64,000 bases of DNA from assembly GCF_024139115.2 (NCBI RefSeq), contig NW_026942849.1, forward strand, positions 44,035 through 108,034. Reading direction: 5' to 3'. This DNA comes from Armigeres subalbatus. Its lineage: Eukaryota > Arthropoda > Insecta > Diptera > Culicidae. A program made the position numbers and the translations under genes. The notes under the pieces are model-generated. The model saw only the letters and a list, made by a program, of their open reading frames with translations. It searched no databases and was not told the origin of the DNA. Shown here piece after piece: positions 34,060 through 45,287 of this stretch. How positions within the stretch are numbered: the stretch's first letter is position 1; the number at the start of each line of letters is the position of its first letter.

Positions 34060-35870
34060 TGATGCAATTATTCAGTTAAAAATCAACATCGGAAGCAGAC
34101 ATGCTACCTGAATCGGCAACATGACCGTTATTTTACGTTGGGACATGGGTATAAACCTCATTTTGAGAAGAGACATTTTGTCTGCCATCAGCGATGTTTG
34201 CATACGTAAGTACATTGGAAAATTGGAATTTACTGAAGTGCTTGCTACCCATTGAGGAGCAGCAAAATTTGTTCGTTGATTGTGGTGGGTATGAATTGCT
34301 CGACCGGCAAATGATTGCGGATTTTGAGCGTTTGAAATATGTTTACCCGTCGAATCTGGGATCCTATTGGAATTTCCCGTCATCAATTTTGCACGGGAAT
34401 TCAAAACTTTTTTGCGTGAAGGGCATTCCCAGAAATTGGATTTATGATTGCCCCCACAATTGGCACATTTAAATTTATTGAAATATTCTCTCACAGGACA
34501 GGCGTCCTTGGCATGAGAGGCTCCACCACAAATCATGCAATATCATCCATGTGGCAACGTTTAGTTGCGTGACCCTACATTTGGCACTTACGGCACTGTG
34601 TGGAGTTTTGGAAATTTCCCCCAGGCCTGCGGAAATATTCCCATGTAACACGGACATGGGACATAATACAGGCCTTTTCCAAACTTTTCATTTAGTTCAT
34701 TTTTGTTAAAGCGAAATAAATAAAATTCCTGAGAAATACCCCCCTGGTACTTGAGCGAGATTTCTTTTTCATCTTAATTACTTAGGCTCCAATTCGTGAA
34801 TTAAAATCGAATTAAACTTAAAAGTGACAGTTCGGAAATTATGAAATCCCCCGCTCATAAGAATGGCTGGTGCTACCCAGCAAGACCAACAAAACATCTA
34901 TCAAAAATGATTCAATAGCTGTCAAAAGAAAAGATCTTTTAGTTACTAGATAAAGATTGTCGCTTCGGTTCCCTTTGTTCTGCTTTCCGAAACATGTGTG
35001 GTACATACCTGTCAAATCGTATGGATTTTCCTTCTTTGACATTTAGCTCCCCTATCCTCGCCAGCAAAAGATGTTCCGGACAGCGACGACAGCGACAATC
35101 TTTATCTAGTAACTAAAATATCTTTTGTCAAAAGTAATCTTGCTCTGCGAGCAGGGTTATTTGGAAATTTTTGAACTGTCACTTTTAAGTTTAATTCGAT
35201 TTTGATTCACGAATCAGACGAAAGCCTTAGACCGGTGAAAATCCAAATAATTGAGAAATTTCAATTTGAATCTCATCCAGTGATTTGTCATCACTGGGGA
35301 GACCTTTCAAGACGACTTTGAACAATCGCTCAGTTTTGTCGTCATATGTGAACAATTTATGCCGCTTATCGGTTAAATACCTACTGAAGAAGACGTTTGC
35401 GATCGTCAAAGGATCCCGGCAAAACGCGGCAGTCACCCTTCCTGGCAATTTGTAATGAAAACTTGATCTCTTGATTACTCAAAATTTCATTCCTTAAGCC
35501 AGAAAACTCGGCAACAGATACCACAATTGGCGGAATCCTTTGCTTTTTTCGCATGGATCGAATCACCTGGGCTAGAGATTGATTCGATTTGCTCAAATTC
35601 GTCATGAATCAAATCGAACTGATTGCTCAGTTCTATAGAAGAAGAATTATTTTGAATGTTAGAGTTAGAAGGAACATCTGAAGTCTCCAGCTTCTCTCTA
35701 TTTTTTCCGCGCTTTGGCAGGACGGTCTTGAAACTTTGGTTTTTAGAAGGAAGTGGAGAATTCAGAGACTCACCCTTCCTCTTGTTTTTATTAACGTCAT
35801 GGGGTACAGGTCTTATTTTCAAATGGTTCATCCCCTTTTGATCCATAGATCCATCTAACGTATTTAACAA
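34060..35870 (-). pseudogene. jockey-clade ORF1 (Gag-like nucleic-acid-binding protein), interrupted
   Basis: The start is Met at 35870 or the in-frame Met eight codons later (MDQKGMNHLKI). The N-terminal part is hydrophilic (NKNKRKGESLNSPLPSK). A middle segment is at 35227-35448 (TERLFKVVLKGLP, PRE_C2HC-like). The C-terminal part (34072-34660) has zinc knuckles, GHATKRCHMD-like text and KCANCGGNHKSNFWECP. Such proteins coat the element RNA. A 442-bp MITE is inserted at 34785-35226 and there are several frameshifts. The N-terminus is duplicated in inverted orientation at 42780-43113, and a third fragment lies at 60196-60333. Confidence 0.85.
34785..35226. mobile_element. 442-bp MITE with TTA target duplication inside ORF1
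   Basis: TTA at 34782-34784 and 35227-35229 flank ends GGCT.../...AGCC. The inverted termini share AATCGAATTAAACTTAAAAG and continue through TGACAGTTC. An inner inverted pair CTAGATAAAGATTGTCGCT extends the fold. A 3-bp TTA duplication is characteristic of PIF/Harbinger elements. No coding. Confidence 0.85.
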
Positions 35871-36365
35871 TTATTCCGTTCCAGATTATCGAAGAATTCT
35901 CTGTAGTGTAGGCTTCAATATTTACACCCATAACCAAAGGCTTGTTATCGTTTTTCAAAAATGGTCCATACTCTTTTTAATTCATATAACAAAATTGTAA
36001 ACATCAGAACCAAATTGGATACATTCCCAAAATTAGTTGCATCCCATGTGATCAAAGAATTCAGTGGATCATAAAGCCAAAGGTTTACACGCGTTTCCAA
36101 TGATCTTTTATAACGTTTTTAAAATGGTTCATTCCCTTTTAATCCTTAGAAAACATGGATATACCTTAAAAAATTCTTCCATTCGGTTCACCCGAGAATT
36201 TCCTTAAATATATGCCTTAACGGCTATTCGATCGTCTCAAAATGGTTCATGCTTTGTGATTTACACAACCGGATTGGATTAGCCTTAAACAATTGTTCCA
36301 TTCTGGGTCATCGAAGAATTCCCTAAAGTGTAGGCCTTGAGGGCTACACACGTAGGCAAGGGCTG
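35871..36365 (-). repeat. jockey 5' untranslated repeats (about 110-125 bp period)
   Basis: Diverged units each with a GGATCAAAAGGG.ATGAACCATTTT-like block (read antisense) and TTTAAGG/AATTCTTCGATGA words. The ORF1 start context is itself such a unit. The inverted counterpart is at 42480-42780, and another fragment at 59950-60200. Confidence 0.7.
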
Positions 36366-36369
36366 TTCG

Positions 36370-37600
36370 ATAATTTGGACAATTGGGAGATCTTACAACA
36401 CCTCATATGTCTTGTTTTGAGACGCAAGTGAAAGACAAATACTCGGAGAACATAATTGAGTTGATACCGCGACTGAAGACATAATCGAAGCCTTGGCTGA
36501 TTTGGTAGACCATTTGATTCAAACTCTATGACAATTTGGAGATCTTACAGCATCTTACATGCTAAAATTTGAGACGCAAGTGAAAGGCTAATATCGTAGA
36601 AACTCATACTTCGGACACTTGATTTTGTATGAAGAACATTTGAAATACTTCACCCGAAATCTTTCAACTTGTGTACTGAAAATTAACCTGTGCGCAAAAT
36701 TAATTAAAGCGCATATTAATAATGTTTCGTCATAGTTATCCATGTAATTTCAAGACCATTGTTTACTAAGAAAGCAAACTTAACAGTAAAATGAAAATTA
36801 GTTATTAATATTTAATTCTAACGCTGAAATATAAATATAATGCAAGTAAGTGTCCGAAATAATGAAATACATAATTAATATTGAGCGTCTTAGGGGAAAA
36901 TGTTACAAGGTTAAAATACTTCAATCTTCCATTTACCTTCGCTATATTCTTTGTCCGAAATAAGACTCTAAAAGATGTTACACATTTCTTTAATTTGTGA
37001 TTTCTTAGGTATCAAATCAATATACCAAGTCGGCAGTCAATAATTGAGGCCCTTGTGTAATGGATGAAGCAGAGTTCCGGTTGAAATTAGTTAACCTGAA
37101 TGTTTTTGGACTGATTTCTTCTCATCAGACTCTTGCGTCCGAAATATGAGTTTACACGGTACTCAGAAGACAAAATTGGATTGACGCCGCAGCTGGGGAC
37201 ATCGTGAAAGCCTTGTTTGATTCGGTAGACCATTTGAAAACATCTCATATGTCTGGATTTGGGACGAAAGTGAAATACAAATAATCGAAGAACATAATTG
37301 GGCTGATACTGTGGCTGATGGAGGCACCATGGAAGCCTTGGTTGATTAATTGGACCATTTGATTCAAACTCCAGGGCAATTTGGAGATCTTACAACACCT
37401 CATATGTCTTGTTTGTGAAAGACAAACCCTTGGAGTACATAATTGAGTTGATACTACGGCTTGGGACATCATGAAGGCATCGGTTGATTCGGCAGATCAT
37501 TTGATTCAAACTCCAGGACAGTTTAGAGATATTACAACATCTCAAATGCCTGTATTTGAGAAGTATGTGAAAGACTAATACTCAGAAGACAAAATTAGAA
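36370..37600. repeat. minisatellite of about 135-bp units
   Basis: Words such as TTTGGAGATCTTACAACACC, CTCATATGTCTTG, GTGAAAGAC and TTGGTTGATT...CCATTTGATTC recur at regular spacing, about six diverged units with some unlike sequence in the middle (36620-37080). The other arm carries the same at 41250-42480. Non-coding. Confidence 0.8.
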
Positions 37601-37690
37601 GAAGACAAGACATTATGTTTATCAGAACTGAACAACAGACTTATATCCCATCGTTATTAGCTGGTTATGGAACAACTTCTCGCAAGGACA

Positions 37691-37760
37691 GCTGTTGTAT
37701 AATTGGTAATACGTCCGTGTACTTAATGGAATAGTGTGGGTTCAAGTCCCACCGGCAGCC
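37691..37760 (+). tRNA. tRNA-like sequence (probable pseudo-tRNA)
   Basis: It folds with acceptor GCTGTTG/CGGCAGC (two G-U pairs), a 5-bp anticodon stem TCCGT/ATGGA with loop GTACTTA (anticodon ACT), and a perfect T-arm GTGGG-TTCAAGT-CCCAC. A T-run follows 11 bases later. The D-arm is poor, and an ACT (Ser) anticodon without a long variable arm is unexpected. I read it as a tRNA-derived relic or SINE head. The mirror copy is at 41074-41143. Confidence 0.5.
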
Positions 37761-38394
37761 GCATTTTTTTCGCAATATCATAACACCATGAAAACACCTT
37801 AAAATGGCAAACTTAACTATGTACATCAAAATCAAACATCTTTTCCAAAAAAAAGTTAAAATCCTTCACACCTTATCAATCAGGATTGAAAGATAATAAA
37901 AACTGGAGGTGAGACTGGCGGAGACTTGATCCCCTTTTCTGATTTCCGATGTATCACAGCCAAAACTAAATAAACATGGGCGATTTCCACACAGCGTCTC
38001 TAAGAAATAAAGTATTTGATTTTACTGATGTATGACAGTTCTTAAATTATTGTTGTTATTGATACACAATCGATTTTTTGGAGTGCTGTAAAAATCGACT
38101 TTTAAAATAATCGAGAGAAATTGATCCTCTTCAAGAACTTGCTTTAATAAAATTAGTAATGTGCCCTCAGATTTTTAAATATTGTCCCTTCAAAATTCGC
38201 GGAATTTTCGCATTGCTGTGCGTATGCTTGAACGATTTTTGTTATTGAATTCGACAGCACAAGCAATTTTGAAATTTGGGGAGACTTGATCCCCATTCTA
38301 TGCTATCTACGCAATAAATTATTTTTCCTGCCAACCCTTCATCAAATGTGTCAAATCTACAAAAATAGAAGCCTGAGTACTGATTTATATACCG

Positions 38395-38398
<4 letters not shown>

Positions 38399-38429
<31 letters not shown>
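38399..38429. repeat. (TA)n microsatellite in the left arm
   Basis: About 30 bp of TA repeats. The matching site in the right arm is longer and holds the 703-bp insert. Confidence 0.95.
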
Positions 38430-38432
<3 letters not shown>

Positions 38433-39620
38433 CCTCTTCACGTTTTCAAAAAGTATCAACAATTCAACCGGTCAGCCCAGAATCACAATTCTTATGCTAA
38501 AATAAGCCTACTGTCAAATTTTCAGCTAATTCGAATAAAATTTCGAGGTGGCTCAAGTCGATTTAGTGTTTTTTGCTATTGTCAATTTTGAAAAAAATCT
38601 AACAAGAGATATAAACACCGAAAACCATCGCAACAACCTCTATATGGAAGATTTTAGTGTGCTCTACAAGTCTTGTGAACATTGCGATTCGTTCCGTTCA
38701 TTTTTTGACCATGTTGAAGTGATTTTTAAGCTTATAAGTGCATAAAAACACTGTTTCCACTAACAGTTGTTGTTCTACAAAATTCTTGAATTTATGACAA
38801 ATCATTGCTAATTTAAAACATTTATTTTCCTCTTTTTTCCCTTAACATTTGAGTAATATAACTTCTGATGTCCGATTTACCGTTAAATTCTTAAAAACCA
38901 GAAGCTAAACATTTGTCATAAATTTGCACGCTAGGATTTCCTTCAACAAGTTATTCGAACAACACATAAATCAAATTATATGATATTTGATGCTAACAAC
39001 AAACGATTTCCAAATTTGGTTCGCTTTATCATATGTCTGTATGCTTTTACCATTTAGTGCGTCGTAGTAACAAGTGAAATTAAAGCTGCTTTGTTCGAAC
39101 AACTTGTTTGACGAAATCCCAACGTGCAAGTTTATGACAAATGTTCAGCTTCTGATTTTTAAGAATTTAACGGTAAATCGGACATCAGAAGTTATATTAC
39201 TCAAATGTTAAGGGAAAAAAGAGGAAAATAAATGTTTTAAATTAGCAATGATTTGTCATAAATTCAAGAATTTTGTAGAACAACGACTGTTAGTGGAAAC
39301 AGTGTTTTTATGCACTTATAAGCTTAAAAATCACTTCAACATGGTCAAAAAATGAACGGAACGAATCGCAATGTTCACAAGACTTGTAGAGCACACTAAA
39401 ATCTTCCATATAGAGGTTGTTGCGATGGTTTTCGGTGTTTATATCTCTTGTTAGATTTTTTTCAAAATTGACAATAGCAAAAAACACTAAATCGACTTGA
39501 GCCACCTCGAAATTTTATTCGAATTAGCTGAAAATTTGACAGTAGGCTTATTTTAGCATAAGAATTGTGATTCTGGGCTGACCGGTTGAATTGTTGATAC
39601 TTTTTGAAAACGTGAAGAGG

Positions 39621-39675
<55 letters not shown>

Positions 39676-39678
<3 letters not shown>

Positions 39679-40375
39679 CCAACCAGAGATTGCAACATTT
39701 TATTGCAATCTCGCATTAGTTTCGCGTACAGTTTGCCATAATTTGCGACATATGCACAGATTGTATTAAGTAAACGGCAGGCCCTTGCATTAGGTCTCCG
39801 GTCACGAGAAAATAAGAACTGGTTATGTGTTAGTGTCTACATTGAATCTAATTTTACACTCCCCCATCGAGGAGTGAAATGCTGTATACTTCGACAACCT
39901 CAGCAACCTTACAAAAAAATCGGTCAAAGACGGGTATTGAACCCGGACCCTCCACACTTAGCACATCTAGACTGACGCGCTAACCATCTGGACTATTTAC
40001 CAGATGAGGAACGATGTGACCAAAGGCAATCATGATCCACGTTTCATGCTATGCGGATGCGACAAGTGGAAGGGTAACAGGGATAGCAATGAGTGATACG
40101 AGTGGAATTAGCACCATGCATATTTGTGTCCTTTTCCGTCATCAAGCTAAATGGAATCGGGAAGATTGTGTGGGTTAAAGTTATATTGCTGTACACGATT
40201 CATATACTTGTCTAGGAGGAGCCAACGAGATTCGTTTGGATGTATTGATCGAAGCCAAATAAACCGACTTAATGCAATGAGCTGTATTAACAAGTATGAC
40301 ATGCTCTGATCGGTTTGAATGCGAGATTTGATACAAAATGCTTAATACAAAGAATGTCACACAGAATTGTTTTGG

Positions 40376-40378
<3 letters not shown>
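39676..40378. mobile_element. 703-bp element with CACCCAA ends inserted in (TA)n
   Basis: Left CACCCAACCAGAGATTGC and right TTGTTTTGGGTG are inverted at their tips, with TA on both sides, and inner ATCTCGCATT/AATGCGAGAT words are also inverted. The insert is absent from the opposite palindrome arm, which proves insertion after the arms formed, or precise loss there. It carries the tRNA-like block at 39930-40003. Confidence 0.85.
39930..40003 (-). tRNA. tRNA-related block inside the 703-bp element
   Basis: Antisense reading gives an A-box-like TGGTTAGCGCG and a perfect B-box GGTTCAATACC within a T-arm CGGGTTCAATACCCG. The central part is too long and irregular for a canonical tRNA, so it is a tRNA-derived relic with possible pol III promoter boxes. 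Confidence 0.45.
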
Positions 40379-40443
<65 letters not shown>

Positions 40444-41073
40444 CGGTATATAAATCAGTAATTAGGCTTCTATTTTTTGTAGATTTGACACATTTGATGA
40501 AGGGTTGGCAGGAAAAATAATTTATTGCGTAGATATCATAGAAAGGGGATCAAGTCTCCCCAAATTTCAAAATTGCTTGTGCTGTCAAATTCAATAACAA
40601 AAATCGTTCATGCATACGCACAGCAATGCGAAAATTTCGCGTATTTTGAAGGGACAATATTTAAAAAATCTGAGGGCACATTACTAATTTTATTAAAGCA
40701 AGTTCTTGAAGAGGGATCAATTTCTCTCGATTATTTTAAAAGTCGATTTTTTACAGCACTCCAAAAAATCGATTGTGTATCAATAACAACAATAATTTAA
40801 GAACTGTCATACATCAGTAAAATCAAATACTTTATTTCTTAGAGACGCTGTGTGGAAATCGCCTATGTTTATTTAGTTTTGGCTGTGATACATCGGAAAT
40901 CAGAAAAGGGGATCAAGTCTCCGCCAGTCTCACCTCCAGTTTTTATTATCTTTCAATCCTGATTGATAAGGTGTGAAGGATTTTAACTTTTTTTTGGAAA
41001 AGATGTTTGATTTTGATGTAAGTTTGCCATTTTAAGGTGTTTTTATGGTGTTATGATATTGCGAAAAAAATGC

Positions 41074-41143
41074 GGCTGCCGGTGGGACTTGAACCCACAC
41101 TATTCCATTAAGTACACGGACGTATTATCAATTATACAACAGC
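41074..41143 (-). tRNA. tRNA-like sequence, mirror copy
   Basis: Inverted duplicate of the tRNA-like sequence at 37691-37760, with the same acceptor, anticodon loop and T-arm. Confidence 0.5.
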
Positions 41144-41249
41144 TGTCCTTGCGAGAAGTTGTTCCATAACCAGCTAATAACGATGGGATATAAGTCTGTT
41201 GTTCAATTCTGATAAACATAATGTCTTGTCTTCTTCTAATTTTGTCTTC

Positions 41250-42480
41250 TGAGTATTAGTCTTTCACATACTTCTCAAATACAGGCATTTGAGATGTTGT
41301 AATATCTCTAAACTGTCCTGGAGTTTGAATCAAATGATCTGCCGAATCAACCGATGCCTTCATGATGTCCCAAGCCGTAGTATCAACTCAATTATGTACT
41401 CCAAGGGTTTGTCTTTCACAAACAAGACATATGAGGTGTTGTAAGATCTCCAAATTGCCCTGGAGTTTGAATCAAATGGTCCAATTAATCAACCAAGGCT
41501 TCCATGGTGCCTCCATCAGCCACAGTATCAACCCAATTATGTTCTTCGATTATTTGTATTTCACTTTCGTCCCAAATCCAGACATATGAGATGTTTTCAA
41601 ATGGTCTACCGAATCAAACAAGGCTTTCACGATGTCCCCAGCTGCGGCGTCAATCCAATTTTGTCTTCTGAGTACCGTGTAAACTCATATTTCGGACGCA
41701 AGAGTCTGATGAGAAGAAATCAGTCCAAAAACATCCAGGTTAACTAATTTCAACCGGAACTCTGCTTCATCCATTACACAAGGGCCTCAGTTATTGACTG
41801 CCGACTTGGTATATTGATTTGATACCTAAGAAATCACAAATTAAAGAAATGTGTAACATCTTTTAGAATCTTATTTCGGACAAAGAATATAGCGAAGGTA
41901 AATGGAAGATTGAAGTATTTTAACCTTGTAACATTTTCCCCCAAGACGCTCAATATTAATTATGTATTTCATTATTTCGGACACTTACTTGCATTATATT
42001 TATATTTCAGCGTTAGAATTAAATATTAATAACTAATTTTCATTTTACTGTTAAGTTTGCTTTCTTAGTAAACAATGGTCTTGAAATTACATGGATAACT
42101 ATGACGAAACATTATTAATATGCGCTTTAATTAATTTTGCGCACAGGTTAATTTTTCAGTACACAAGTTGACAGATTTCGGGAGAAGACTTGAAAATGTT
42201 CATCATACAAAATCAAGTGACCGCAGTATGAGTGTCTACGAAATTAGACTTTCACTTGCGGCTCAAATTTTAGCATGTAAGATGTTGTAAGATCTCCAAA
42301 TTGTCCTGGAGTTTGAATCAAATGGTCTACCAAATCAACCAAGGCTTCCATGATGTCTTCAGTCGCGGTATCAACTCAATTATGTTCTCCGAGTATTTGT
42401 CTTTCACTTGCGTCTCAAAACAAGACATATGAGGTGTTGTAAGATCTCCAAATTGTCCAAATTGTCGAACAGCCCTTGTC
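41250..42480. repeat. minisatellite of about 135-bp units, right arm
   Basis: Inverted counterpart of 36370-37600, with a few differences. The open frames it contains are by-products. Confidence 0.8.
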
Positions 42481-42779
42481 TACGTGTGTAGCCCTCAAGG
42501 CCTATACTTTAGGGAATTCTTCGATGACCCAGAATGGAACAATTGTTTAAGGCTAACCCAATCCGGTTGTGTAAATCACAAAGCATGAACCATTTTGAGA
42601 CGATCGAATAGCCGTTAAGGCATATATTTAAGGAAATTCTCGGGTGAACCGAATGGAAGAATTTTTTAAGGTATATCCATGTTTTCTAAGGATCAAAAGG
42701 GAATGAACCATTTTTAAAACGTTATAAAAGATCTTTGGCTACGCGTGTAAACCTTTGGCTTTGGTTAAATACGTTAGAT

Positions 42780-43113
42780 GGATCTATGGATCAAAAGGGG
42801 ATGAATTATTTGAAAATAAGACCTGTACCCCATGACGTTAATAAAAACAAGAGGAAGGGTGAGTCTCTGAATTCTCCACTTCCTTCTAAAAACCAAAGTT
42901 TCAAGACCGTCCTGCCAAAGCGCGGAAAAAATAAAGAGAAGCTGGAGACTTCAGACGTTCCTTCCAACTCTAACATTCTAAATAATTCTTCTCCTATCGA
43001 ACTGAGCAATCAGTTCGATTTGATTCATGACGAAATTGATCAAATCGAATCTACCTCTAGCCCAGGTGATTCGATCCATACGAAAAAGCAAAGGATTCCG
43101 CGAATTGTGGTAT
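42780..43113 (+). pseudogene. jockey ORF1 N-terminal fragment, right arm
   Basis: Encodes MDQKGMNYLKI and following hydrophilic text, nearly the same as the antisense ORF1 at 35862. It is cut off at 43113 by TA-rich sequence. Only about 110 codons survive. Confidence 0.85.
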
Positions 43114-43119
43114 CTGAGT

Positions 43120-43158
43120 ACTGATTTATGTATATACATATATATATACTGATTTATG

Positions 43159-43234
<76 letters not shown>
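43120..43234. repeat. (TA)n microsatellite with TGATTTATG units
   Basis: Two CTGATTTATGTATATACATA blocks, then a long TA run. Confidence 0.95.
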
Positions 43235-43237
<3 letters not shown>

Positions 43238-43960
43238 CGATTCCACGAAAAAAAAAGTTGTCCAATTTTGCTCAAAATCGCTTGGTATGTTCTTCATCGA
43301 AAATAATTAGACCCGTATTTTTTTATTTTTTTATTAGGTGACCATGTTCGATATAGGGTTACCAGAAAATCGCTAGTTTTCGAAATTTTTATTTATAAAA
43401 ATCATAACTTTTGAACCACTGGATCGATTTTGCAATATTTTTTTATGGATAGAAAGCTTATTACTTCTAGTTCTTAATAAAATTTTTGGTTTGGTGTATT
43501 AGTGTACTCAAATTTGCTAAAATGATCAAAATATTCGTTTTTTAAGATTTTTTAAATGTTGGACCACAACGACTATATATTTTTATATTTTTTTATGAAA
43601 ATTCAAATATTTTTAGATAACATATCGAAAAATTAGAAATGTTCATCGAGCCGTTTTTGAGTTACATTTTTTTGAAAATTTCAAGTTTTATGCACATACA
43701 CACATGGAATGAACGTTCAGCGATTCCACGGAAAAAGAATAGAGTTGTCCAATTTTGCACAAAATCGCTTGGTATGTTCTTCATCGAAAATAATTAGACC
43801 CGTATTTTTTTATTTTTTTATTAGGGTGACCATGTTCGATATAAGGTTACCAGAAAAATCGCTATTTTTCGAATTTTTTTATTTTAAAAACTTTTGATCC
43901 ACTGTATCGATTTGCAATGTTTTTAATGGATAGAAAGCTTATTACTTCTAGTTTTTACTG
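43235..43960 (+). repeat. tandem pair of a 230-bp segment (478-bp period)
   Basis: CAGCGATTCCACG through TTACTTCTAG occurs at 43235-43470 and again at 43718-43950 with small indels. Between them is AT-rich filler. Non-coding; resembles the ends of the fold-back family at 48352. Confidence 0.85.
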
Positions 43961-44139
43961 AGTCTGAGAGTCTGAGAGAATCTTAGCTCTGCTATATTGA
44001 GGAATGGTAGCTCAAATCTCAAAGCTTTAGACTACAAGCAATGGTTTTCTCTGATTACCTTCAATTAAAACTCAGCATTTAATTTGATTATTTTTATTTT
44101 TCATAATTCATCAAAAAAATATTACATAGCAAAATTCTT

Positions 44140-44590
44140 ACAATTTAACACACTTTTCTTCATCTGAAAACGAAAACCGTTTCACGATAATGTAATTTTC
44201 ATTTTGTGGCTTAAAGTAATGAAACGATTGTGTCCCAGAGATTTGTTTTACACGAGTATAACGGTTCTTTATTTTCTTTTCCATTGCATTGTAATCTTTT
44301 TCCGAGAAAACTCGTAATATATTTTAGAATCTACTTTAGAAACAGCCCAAGAGTAAAGTTCGTATGCAGTTGTAATATGATGGCCTTGTAAACTTGCTTT
44401 TGAAGCGTTTCGCTTTTTTTTCGTTTCCTAAAGCGTCACAAGGCCCTTTTCCATGGCAAGTGGCAAAAAAGTTCCACTCTGCTTTAAGACCGAAGTCTTT
44501 GTACATGTGGCACAAATTGAAAGCAGTCATCTTATTTTTGTATTGACTGCCTGATCCATCAGAAAAAAAATGGATATTTTTCAGGTAAGG
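44140..44590 (-). pseudogene. C-terminal relic of a transposon-type protein (SDGSGSQYKN family)
   Basis: Antisense coding reads FFSDGSGSQYKNKMTAFNLC, then FGLKAEWNFFATCHGKGPCD, a conserved signature of a family of arthropod transposon-associated proteins whose class I cannot name surely. Frames shift after ALG and again further on; the last frame ends SFSDEEKCVKL stop near 44148. The N-terminal part is missing. A relic with two or more indels. Confidence 0.7.
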
Positions 44591-44848
44591 TAGCTTTTGA
44601 CGTAGGACTTACGTCTCTCTTTACTATACCGGGTGTCATTTCAAAATATTCAAATCGACCGCGTTACGCTGTGTTGAAAGATTTTAAACGTTAATAGCGT
44701 TCGTCTCAGTGGACGAATTTCTGCGGTAAGCCCCTCAATCGACAGATTTAAAGTATGCCTTTCATGTCCATGCTTGATAAGACCCGAAAAACTTGTTTCA
44801 ATAGGCATGAAACTGTTTTCAATGAGAAACATTGAGATCAAGGGAACC

Positions 44849-44856
44849 TATAAATA
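44849..44856 (+). promoter_or_regulatory. TATA box of unit A
   Basis: TATAAATA, 161 bp after the ACGTTAATAGCGT near-palindrome, in the same order as the 9230 family. Conserved in copies B and C. Confidence 0.6.
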
Positions 44857-45271
44857 TGGGTACCGCATATTTCTTGCATCATTCCATTACCACATTCTGA
44901 TTGGTGCAGACACCAGCGAATGAGCAGCCGCTGGGTCTGCCGAGAAGCCATAAAATAGCGCAACGCGATTTTTCCTTTCATTCTGACCGGGACAAGCAAA
45001 GCAACCGCATCATCGATTGAACAGCACTCACGCCTTTTAGCAGGGAATGAAGTCATCGAAGCCACCATCATCAGCCGAAACCTAGCCAGTACAGCAGCAG
45101 TCCACCCTACAGACCCGACAAAGCAGCAATGCTGAGCAGATACCGGCAGCAGCAGCAGAGTCGAGCCGAGACCGGCCGGCATCGGTGATGAGCCGAGACC
45201 GGCCGGCATCGGTGATGAGCAGAGGCTGAAGAAAAGCCACATGATGCAGCATGTATGTCCAAAAAACAAAC

Positions 45272-45287
45272 GGTTCTTCAGAGAGCC
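45272..45287 (+). terminator. histone-mRNA-like stem-loop, unit A
   Basis: GGTTCTTCAGAGAGCC forms a 6-bp stem (GGUUCU/AGAGCC, with one G-U) and UCAG loop. It is preceded by AAAAAACAAAC, very like the A/C-rich 5' flank of histone hairpins, and followed by AATGATAGAGATC. Confidence 0.6.

Larger units (their letters stand above)
35510..38965 (+). repeat. left arm of a giant inverted repeat
   Basis: Matches 39090-43113 in inverted orientation with few differences. Contents from the outside in: jockey ORF1 N-terminus, its 5' untranslated repeats, a 135-bp-period minisatellite, a tRNA-like sequence, a (TA)n run, and the segment at 38430-38960. The centre lies near 39030. Confidence 0.93.
39090..43113 (-). 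repeat. right arm of the giant inverted repeat
   Basis: Inverted copy of 35510-38965. It contains an extra 703-bp element at 39676-40378 inside its (TA)n run. Homology ends near 43113, where sequence turns into another (TA)n tract. Confidence 0.93.

Noticed and set aside
37691..37760. Functional serine tRNA (anticodon ACT)
   Set aside because: Lacks the long variable arm and has a weak D-arm; kept only as tRNA-like.
38548..38745. 65-codon frame conserved in both palindrome arms
   Set aside because: Conservation reflects the inverted duplication; no motif and an interior repeat context.
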